From assembly GCA_002420005.1 (NCBI GenBank), contig DIHE01000109.1, forward strand, positions 1 through 46,027: 46,027 nt of DNA. The letters run 5' to 3'. Shown piece by piece: positions 9,812-18,400 of this stretch (the stretch's first letter is position 1; each line of letters opens with the position of its first letter). The notes beneath the pieces were generated by a model. That model was given only the letters and a program-made list of their open reading frames with translations. It ran no database searches and had not been told where the DNA came from. Both the position numbers and the translations under genes were made by a program. This stretch comes from Holophagales bacterium UBA5704 (GTDB taxonomy: Bacteria > Acidobacteriota > Thermoanaerobaculia > Multivoradales > UBA5704).

Positions 9812-12405
9812 GCTCTGCCCGCGACGGGCTCGACGTGAAACGCTGCCCCGAGGCGTCCGGCGCCGCGGCGGTCGACAATCCGCCCGGCCGTTCCGCCCTG
9901 CGCTACCGCATCGGCACGCGGGAGGATTTCCTCGCCCGCCTGCTCGACCGGCTGGCCACCGAGGTGCCGCCGGACGGCCCGGCGGCGGTGCGCGGCGTGC
10001 CGCCGCTCGCCGGCCTGGTGGGCCGTGCGGCCGACGATCCGGCGGTGGCCCTGCTCGACGCCTGGGCGGGCGTCGCCGACGTGCTCACCTTCTACCAGGA
10101 GCGCATCGCCAACGAGGGCTATCTGCGCACCGCTGTGGAGCGCCGGTCCCTCCTCGAGCTGGCGCGCCTCGCCGGCCAGGAGCTGGGCTCCGGGGTGGCC
10201 GCCGCGGCGTTTCTCGACTTCACGGTGGAAGATGCGCCCGGCTCGCCGGCCACGGTGGTCGTTCCCCAGGGCACCCGGGTGCAGAGCATCCCGGGGCAGG
10301 ACGAGCTGCCGCAGACCTTCGAGACCGACGCGGCCTTCACCGCGCACGTGGCCTGGAACGCCCTGGTGCCGCGCCAGGGCCGGCCGCAGACCGCGGCCAC
10401 ACTCGCCGGGGCGACCGAGGTCTACTTTGCGGGGACCGGCTTGCAGCTCGCGGCCGGCGATCTCCTGCTCTGGATCACCACCGCGGCGCCGATCCCCCTC
10501 CTCCCGGGCCAGGCGACCCTGTGGCCGTCCCTGGCCCGCATCGCCGCCGCCGAGCTCGACGCCGACCGCCAGATCACCCGCGTCGTGCTGGAGGCGCCGC
10601 TCGACCTCGGCCTCGCCGCCTCGGCGCTCGGCGAGGCCACGCTGGAGATCTTCGTGCTGCGCGAGAAGGCCGCCTTCTTCGGCCACAACGCGCCGCGCTG
10701 GGGGAGCCTGCCGCAGACCGGGGTGCAGCGCACCGACCTCTACGCCGCGGAGGGCGGCGACTGGGACGCCGGGCGGACGATCTGGACCGACGCCGCGGGC
10801 GCGCCGTACGACAACGGCTCCGGCGACGTCGCGGTGCAGCCGGCGGTCTACCTCGACCGCAAGCTGTCGAACGTGGTGGCCGGCACCTGGGTGGTCTTCG
10901 TCGGCCGCGGCGTCGCCAACGGCGAGCCGCTGTGGCATGCGGCGCGGATCGAAGGGCACGTGGAGACCACGCGCGCCGACTACGCGATCGTCGGCGAGGC
11001 CACCGGCCTGCTGCTGGAGCCGGTGCCGGCGAAGGACTTCGATGTCCGCCAGACCACCGCCTGGCTGCGCAGCGAGCCCTTGGCGCTCGCCGAGCGGCCG
11101 ATCGTCGCCCCCTACCCGTCGGTAGAGGAGGACGGTGGCCTCGCCGAGCTGACCCTGAACGGCCGCGTCGACGGGCTGCACGCCGGTCAGCCGCTGGTCC
11201 TGCGCGGCACCCTGACCGCCGGGGGCGACGCGGCGCGGCTGGCCCTGATCCAGGCGGTGGGGGAGGACCCCGCGGACCCCGGGCGCACCCGGCTGGTGTT
11301 CCAGCAGCCGCTCCCCGAGGGCCTGTTCGTCCGTTCGAGCCTCGCTGTGCGCGCCAACGTCGTGCGTGCGACGCACGGAGAGACCGTCGCGCAGGTGCTG
11401 GGCAGCGGTGACGCGAGCGTGGCGCACCAGCGCTTCTACCTGAGCCACCTGCCGCTCACCTGGGTCTCCGCCCCGGTGCCCGGCGGGCGCGCCAGCACCC
11501 TGGAGGTGCGGGTGGACGGCGTGCTCTGGCAGGAGGTGGAGACGCTCGCCGGCGAAGAGGGGCCGACCGAGTCCTACATGGTCGAGATCGACGACGAAGG
11601 GCGCACCGCGGTGCGCTTCGGCGACGGCCGGCACGGCGCCCGCCTGCCCACCGGCAACGAGAACGTGCGGGCGGTCTACCGCTCCGGCGTCGGCCTGCCG
11701 GGGATGGTCGGCGCCGACACCTTGCAGCTCCTGGTCACCCGGCCGCTCGGCATCCGCGAGGTCACCAATCCGCTGCCGGCGGCCGGCGGCGCCCCGCCCG
11801 ACCCGGTGGAGCGGGCGCGCACCGCCGGCCCGGTGGCCGCGCGCACCCAGGGACGGATCGTCTCACTGGCCGACTTCGCCGATTTCGCGAGCACCTTCGC
11901 CGGGATCGCCAAGGTCGAGGTGCGGCCGATCGGCGGCGTGCATCTGACCGTCGCCGGGGAAGGCGGCGCCGCGGTCGAGCGGGGCTCGAACCTCTACAGC
12001 CATCTGGTGCAGGCGATCCAGCAGGCGCGCCTGCCCGGGCCGCCGCTCACCGTCTCCTCCTATGAGCGGCTGCCGTTCCAGGTGACCGCCCAGCTCGTCC
12101 TCGATCCGCGCTTCCGCGCCGAGGAGGTGATCGGTCGGGCGGAGGCGGCGCTGCTCGACGCGTTCTCGTTCGAGCGGCGTGAGCTCGCCGGGGCGGTGCT
12201 CGCTTCGGACGTCATCGCGGTGCTGCAGAAGGTGCGCGGCGTGCTGGCGGTCGATCTCGACGGGCTGCACCGCCGCGGCGAGCCGGCCGCGCTGGTCTCG
12301 CCGCTCGCCGCCCAACCCGCCCGCGCCGCGGGGGGCACGGTGCTGCCCGCGCAGCTCCTGGTGCTCGATGCCGCGGGGATCGATCTGAGGGCGAAAACGT
12401 CATGA
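9808..12405 (+). CDS. Baseplate J-like protein 2 (Pvc12-like)
   Basis: This 865-residue protein, ATGA-coupled to the first J-like gene, repeats the same plan: LLDAWAGVADVLTFYQERIANEGYLRTA, ELARLAGQELGSGVAAAAFLDF, and near residue 600 VRFGDGRHGARLPTGNENV then GLPGMVGADTL. The C-terminal part (RIVSLADFADFASTFAGIAKVEV...) is the usual second J domain that meets neighbouring wedges. The distinct N-terminus (SSARDGLDVKRCPEASGAA...) is cysteine-bearing and of unclear role. Assignment to the wedge is secure; the match to Pvc12 rests on order and architecture. Confidence 0.87.
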   Translation: MSSARDGLDVKRCPEASGAAAVDNPPGRSALRYRIGTREDFLARLLDRLATEVPPDGPAAVRGVPPLAGLVGRAADDPAVALLDAWAGVADVLTFYQERIANEGYLRTAVERRSLLELARLAGQELGSGVAAAAFLDFTVEDAPGSPATVVVPQGTRVQSIPGQDELPQTFETDAAFTAHVAWNALVPRQGRPQTAATLAGATEVYFAGTGLQLAAGDLLLWITTAAPIPLLPGQATLWPSLARIAAAELDADRQITRVVLEAPLDLGLAASALGEATLEIFVLREKAAFFGHNAPRWGSLPQTGVQRTDLYAAEGGDWDAGRTIWTDAAGAPYDNGSGDVAVQPAVYLDRKLSNVVAGTWVVFVGRGVANGEPLWHAARIEGHVETTRADYAIVGEATGLLLEPVPAKDFDVRQTTAWLRSEPLALAERPIVAPYPSVEEDGGLAELTLNGRVDGLHAGQPLVLRGTLTAGGDAARLALIQAVGEDPADPGRTRLVFQQPLPEGLFVRSSLAVRANVVRATHGETVAQVLGSGDASVAHQRFYLSHLPLTWVSAPVPGGRASTLEVRVDGVLWQEVETLAGEEGPTESYMVEIDDEGRTAVRFGDGRHGARLPTGNENVRAVYRSGVGLPGMVGADTLQLLVTRPLGIREVTNPLPAAGGAPPDPVERARTAGPVAARTQGRIVSLADFADFASTFAGIAKVEVRPIGGVHLTVAGEGGAAVERGSNLYSHLVQAIQQARLPGPPLTVSSYERLPFQVTAQLVLDPRFRAEEVIGRAEAALLDAFSFERRELAGAVLASDVIAVLQKVRGVLAVDLDGLHRRGEPAALVSPLAAQPARAAGGTVLPAQLLVLDAAGIDLRAKTS

Positions 12406-15400
12406 CCTGGTCCAGAGGAGAGCGTCTCTACCACCGGCTGCCCGAGATCTACCGCCGCCGCGACCGCGAGCAGGGGGAGCCGCTGCGCACCCTGCTCTCT
12501 CTCGTCGAGAGTCAGCTCGAAACGGTCGAGGACGACATCGCCGGCCTGTACGAGAACTGGTTCATCGAGACCTGCGCCGCGTGGGCCGTGCCCTACCTCG
12601 GCGACCTGCTCGGCGTGCGGGTGCTCGGCGAGCCGCCGCTGGCCGGAGCGCATCCGCGCGCCCAGGTGGCCCAGGCGCTCACCTGGCGCGACCGCAAAGG
12701 AACCGCCGCCGTGCTCGAACGGGTGGCGCGCGACGTCATCGGCTGGCCGGCGCGGGCGGTGGAGATGTTCGAGCATCTGGCGGTCGCCCAGGACACCGGG
12801 CACGTCCGCGCCGGGCAAGGCGGCACGTTCGACGTCCGGCGCGGCGCCGAGGCGCTCGCCGCCGCGGAGAGCCCGTTCGCACCGGCCTCCATCTACCGCA
12901 CCATCGACGTGCGGCGGATCGGCTCGCTGCGCGGCCGGTTCAACCTGCCGAACGTCGCGCTGCATCTCTGGCGCCTGCGCGCCTTCCCGGTCTCCGCGAG
13001 CCCGGCCGCCGCCGCGCCGGAAGCCCCCGGAACGGGCTTCCGCTTCGATCCGCTGGGCCGCGACCTGCCCCTGTTCAACCGCCTGGCCCCGTCGACCGGC
13101 ACCGTCCGCCAGGCCGCCGAGACCGATCTGCCGGTGCCTCTGCTGCGCACCGCGCTCGACCGCGATCTGCAGCAGCCGGAGAGCGGCTTCTACGGCGCGG
13201 GCAAGGCGCTGCGCATCACCCGCGGCGGAGTGGAGGTGCCGGCGTCCCTGGTGGTGGCGCGCGATCTGGGCGGCTGGACGGCGTCGATTCCGGCGGGAGG
13301 CGTGGCCGTCGATCCGGAGCGGGGGCGGCTGCTGTTCGCCGCCGCCCCCGCCGGGCCGGTGCGCGTCGATTTCGCCTATGGCTTCGCCGCGGCGATGGGC
13401 GGCGGTCCCTACGACCGCCGCCCCACCCTGACCGACCCGGCGGGCGTCCAGCTCATCCAGGTCGCGCGCGCCGGCGGCACCGGCACCGTGACGAGCCTCG
13501 CGGCGGCGGTCGCCGCCTGGACCGCCGGGAACGCGGTGATCCGCATCCTCGACAACGACCTCTACGAGGAGGATTTCCAGATCACCGTGCCGCGCGGCGT
13601 GCGGCTGGCGCTCGAAGCGGCGGATGGCGCGCGGCCGGTGCTGCGGCCTCCGGGCAGGCCGCGGATCATCGGCTCCGCCGGGGCGGGGGCGGCGGGCGTC
13701 TTCGCCGTCAACGGCCTGCTGGTGGACGGCGGCCTGGACCTCGTCCTCGGTGCCGGGCAGGCCCTCGCGGTGGAGATCGCGCACACCACCCTGGCGCCGC
13801 GCCTGGGCCGGGCGAGCCTCGCGTTCAGCGGCGCCGGCGCCACCGGCTTGTCGGTGCGCATCACTTCGTCGATCGTGGGCGCTTTGCAGCTGCCGGTCGA
13901 GATCGCCTGCCTGGAGCTCACCGACAGCCTGCTCGACGCCGCCACCGGCTCGGGCGGGGCGAGCCCGACCGCGGCGCTCGTCTCGGGTGCCCTGCCTCCC
14001 GATGCGCAATGGCCGATCGATCTCGGCGTCCGCCTGGAGGTGCTGGCCACGCTCGGCGGCACCGCGCCGGTGACGGTTCGCCTGCGCAAGGCCCCGGCGG
14101 ATCTGGAGGAGGCGCGGGCGATCCTCCAGGAAGCCCTGCGCGGCGCTTCCTCCGACGCCCGTTTCACCCAGGCCACCGTGCTGCGGGTGGGCCGGCAGCT
14201 CCTCGTGCGTTCCGGCCTCCCCGGGGAGACGGTGGTGCTCGCGGCCACCCCCGGCGACGCGGTGACCGCGGTCGCTCTTCAGCTCACCACGCCGCCCGGC
14301 ATCGCCTCGCGAGGCCTGCTCTCCGGCCCGCTGGAGCCGTTCCCGGCGGAGCAGCTGCCGCAGATCGCGGCGACCCTCGGAGACGACGGCCCGCGCACGC
14401 TCTCTCTCGCGGGCTGGAACGACGCGGCGGGAGCGGCGCAGAGTCTCGAAGACGCCCTGCGCGCCGCCACGACGGCGCCCGCCTTCGCCGATGCGCAGGT
14501 GGACGTGCTCCCCGGCGCGACCCCGGCGCAGGACCGCCTCCTGGTGCGCCCCGGCGCGGCCGGCGCCACGGTGGCGCTCGCCGGTTTGCCGTTCGACCCG
14601 GACACCCCCGCGGCGCTCGGTCTCGGCGCGGGTGCCGTTGTGCCGGAGGGGACGTACGTCGAGGGTGTCTTCTCCGGTCTGCATGAGCCGTTCGTCGCCT
14701 TCCCCGGCTCCGCCCTCGCGGTGAGCTTCGGCGGTGCGGCGCGCACCGTGCCGTTCGCCGGCGCCTCCGCCACCCTGAGCGAGGCCGCCGCCACCCTGCG
14801 CAGCAATCTGCGGGCCGCCGCGCCGGCCGATCCGGCCTTCGCGACGGCCGACGTCCTGACCGCAGACAACCGGCTGTTGGTGCTCCCCGGGGGCGCCCCT
14901 CTCGCCGCGCCGCCGTCGATCGCCGGTACGCCGGGCGATGCGGAGACGGTGCGCGAGCTCGCCCTCGCCGCCCCTGCCGCCGAGAACGTCTACGGCCTGC
15001 TTTCGAACGGGGCGGTCTCCACCCTCCCGGCCTTCACCCCGCCGCGGCTGCGGGTGAGCGTGGGAGGCGGCGCCGCGCAGACCGTGACCCTCGGGCGGGT
15101 GCCGCAGAGCGCCGGAGAGGCCGGCGAGGTCTTGCAGACCGCGCTGGTCGCGGCCGGTGTGTCCGCCGCCGCGGTCTTGACGCTCGCCGACGTCGTGAAG
15201 CTCCCCGACGGCTCGGAGGACAAGGTGGAGCGCCTGCTGGTGCGGGCGGGCGGCGCCGGTCTCGTCTTCTCGAATGCGCCGGGCGACACCACCGCCACCG
15301 AGATGAAGCTCACCGTGCCCCCCGGCCGAAACCTTCAGGGCCTGCTCTCCGGCGCCATCGGTGCGTTCCCGGCCTTCAAGTCGCCGTCTCTGGAGGTGAC

Positions 15401-18400
15401 GTTCGGCCGGGGAGGCGCGGCGCGCAGCCACGAGATCGAGCTCGCCGGCTACCCGCGCGACCTCGCCACTCTGCAAACCCTGCTGGAGGACGCCTTGCAG
15501 GCGGCGATCGTGCCGCCGGACACCGATCCCTCGTTCGAGACCGCCCGCGTGTACGTGCTGCCGGACGGCGCCGTGGCCGGCCGCGGCCGGCTTCTGATCC
15601 TCCCCGGGGCGGCCGGGGGCGAGACGGTGGGGTTCAAGAAGACCGCCACCGACCCGAACACGGTCACCGACATCGCGCTCACCCCCACCCTCGCCCAGGT
15701 GGCGCGCCCGCTCCTCTCGGGCGCGCTCACGCCCTTCCCGCCGGAGCTGCTGGGCGCCGTGCGGGTCACCGTGGGGACGCTGGGGCCGCGGGCGCTCTCC
15801 CTGGGCGGCCTGCCCGGGACTCTCGACCGGGCGGTCGCGATGCTGCAGAGCGGCCTGCGCGTCTACCCGGAGGCGGAGTACCAGGGCGCCGAGGTGGTGC
15901 GCTTCGGAGACCGCCTGCTGGTCCTCTCCGGCGTCCTCGGCCGCCAGGTGGTGATCGAGAATGTGGCCGGGAGCAGCCTGGCCTCCAATCTGCGCCTGGT
16001 GACACCGGCGGCGCGGCGCATCCAGGGGCGCCTGTCCGGCGATCTCACCGCGTTCCCGGTGTTGCCGCGCGCCCGGTTGCAGGTGCGCCTCGGCGCCGCG
16101 AATCCGTTCCAGACCGTCGAGCTGGTCGACCTGCCGACGACGGTGGGGGAGGCGGCGACGGAGCTGCAGACGCGGCTGCGCCTGGCCACCGGAGGCGGTG
16201 TGGCGTTCACCGGCTCGTCGGTGCTGCTGCACGGCAACCGCCTGCTGCTCCTCCCCGGCGCCGCGGTCGATGCCGTGACGGTGGCCGCCTCGGCGGTGGC
16301 GGGGGAGGGGGCCACGGCGGGCGACCTCCTTCTGCTGCCGGCGCAGGCGCAGCCGGCGCTCGCCTCGGGCAGCCTGGCGGCGTTCACCCCCTTGCAGGGG
16401 GCCGAGGTCCAGGCGACGTTCGGCGCCACCACGACGACGGCCCCCCTGAGCGGGCTCCCGGCCGACTTGGCGGCGGCCCGCACCGCGCTCGAAGCGGCCC
16501 TGACCGGCGCCGGGTTCACCGGCACCCGGGTGACCACCACGCTCGACCAGCGGCTGCTCGTGCTGTCGACCTCCCCGGCCGCCTCTCCCTCCTTCGCCGT
16601 TTCCGCGGGAGATCCCTACACCGCCGCCGATCTCGCGCTCACCACCGCGGCCGGCGGTGCGGTCTACGACGTCCTCGAATCCGCCTCCCTCGCGCCGTTT
16701 CCGACGTTCACCGCCCCGGTGCAGGTGGAGGTCCACTTCGGCGCGCTCGTCGCGACGGCCGATCTCGGGACGGTGCCCACCAGCCTCGCCGATGCCCGCA
16801 CCAAGCTGGAGGCGGCGATCCGCGCCGCCCTGCCGGCGCAGGCGGCGTTCGCCAACGCGCGGGTGCTCGTGCTCGGCACGCGCCTCCTGGTCCTCCCCGG
16901 TGTGGCCGGGACCACCGTGAGCTTCCAGCTGGAGGCGGGCTCGACCGCCGCCACCGATCTCGGCCTTACCACCGCCGCCGGGGCGGCCGGGCTCAAGGGG
17001 CTCCTCTCCGGCTCGCTCGCCACCTACCCGAGCCCGCTGCGCATCACCCCGGCCCTCGTCTTCCGCCTCGACGGCACGCCTTTCGCCACCAGCAACCTGG
17101 GCGCCGTGCCGGCGACGCTCACCGAGGCGCGCAGCCGGCTCGAGACGGCGTTCCAGGCGGTGGCACCGGGAGGCACGGTGGAGATCGTCGGCGGGCGCCT
17201 GCTCCTGCGGGTGGGAACCCGCGTCGTCACCGCCGAGGACGCCGCCGGGCGGCCGGCCACCGCCACCGCCCTGAAGCTCACCGCCGCCGCGGGAGGCCTG
17301 CAGGCGCTCCTCTCCGGCGACCTGACGGCGTTCGGGGGGCTTTCCGTCCAGCCGCGCCTCCAGGTGGAGATCGCGGGTGTCTCCGGTACCGGCCGCTTCG
17401 CCCGTGTGCCGCTCGACCTCGCCGCGGCCCAGACCGGTCTGCAAGGGGCGGTGCGCGGCGCCGGCGGCACGCCGACGTTCAGCAACGCCGTGGCCGAGCT
17501 GCTCGACAACCGCCTGCTCGTCACCGCCGGTCAGGCGGCGGACACGATCCGCTTCCTCGACACCACCCCGGGACCCGCGATGGCGACCGCCCTGGCGCTC
17601 ACCGACGCCCTGTCGTTCGGCGGCCGGACCCTCGACGGTCTCCTTTCGGGGACCGGCATCGTGCTGCCCGACCTATCCCTCACCGCGACGTTCGGCGGCA
17701 GCACGGTCCCGGTCACACTGGATCAGGTGTCCAGCGATCTCGCGCTCCTCGCTCCGGCCTTGCAGGCGGCGCTGCGGGCGGCGGCCCCGGCGGTCCCCAC
17801 CTTCGCCCAGGCCGGCGTCTTTCCCCTCGGCGACCGCCTCCTCGTGCTGCCCGGGCAGCCGCGCGACACCGTGCTGTTCACCGCGCCGCCCGGCGCCAAT
17901 CCGGACCTGGTGGCGCTCCTCAAGCTGGGCTCCGGCGTGGCGACCACCGCCGAAGGGCTGCTCTCCGGAGCGCTCGACGAGCCACTGCGCCTGCGCATCG
18001 CCCCGGCCTTCCAGGTGACCTTCGGGAGCTCCGGTCCCGCGGTGACCGCGCTGGCCGCCGCGCCGCGCAACCTCGGCGAGGCGGCGACGCTCCTCCAGGC
18101 GGCCCTGCGCACGGCGGTTCCCACGGCGGTCCCCGGGCCGGTGCCGCCCACCTTTGCGAACGCGGTGGTCGAGGCGCTCGGCGACCGGCTCCTGGTGACC
18201 CCGGGGACCCCGTCCGACCCGGTGCTCTTCGAGGACCTGCCTCTCGGCGGCTCGGCGCCGATCGCCGCCCTGGCCCTGGGCGCGGGGGTGGCGACCCCGG
18301 CCACCGGCGTGCTCTCCGCCGACCTGAACCCCTTCCCGCGCCTCGTGGCGGGACCGCGCTTCAGCGCCCGTTTCGGCGCTCTCACCCTCACCGCGTACCT

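Noticed and set aside
12060..17444. 1794-codon open frame on the - strand opposite the baseplate and giant tail genes
   Set aside because: Its product is Arg/Gly/Gln-rich low-complexity sequence with no domain, and the + strand carries recognisable tail proteins throughout. It is a high-GC shadow frame. The same holds for long - strand frames at 1786-4137, 4806-6107, 6986-9793, 9790-11634, 17673-20663 and 20149-23028.
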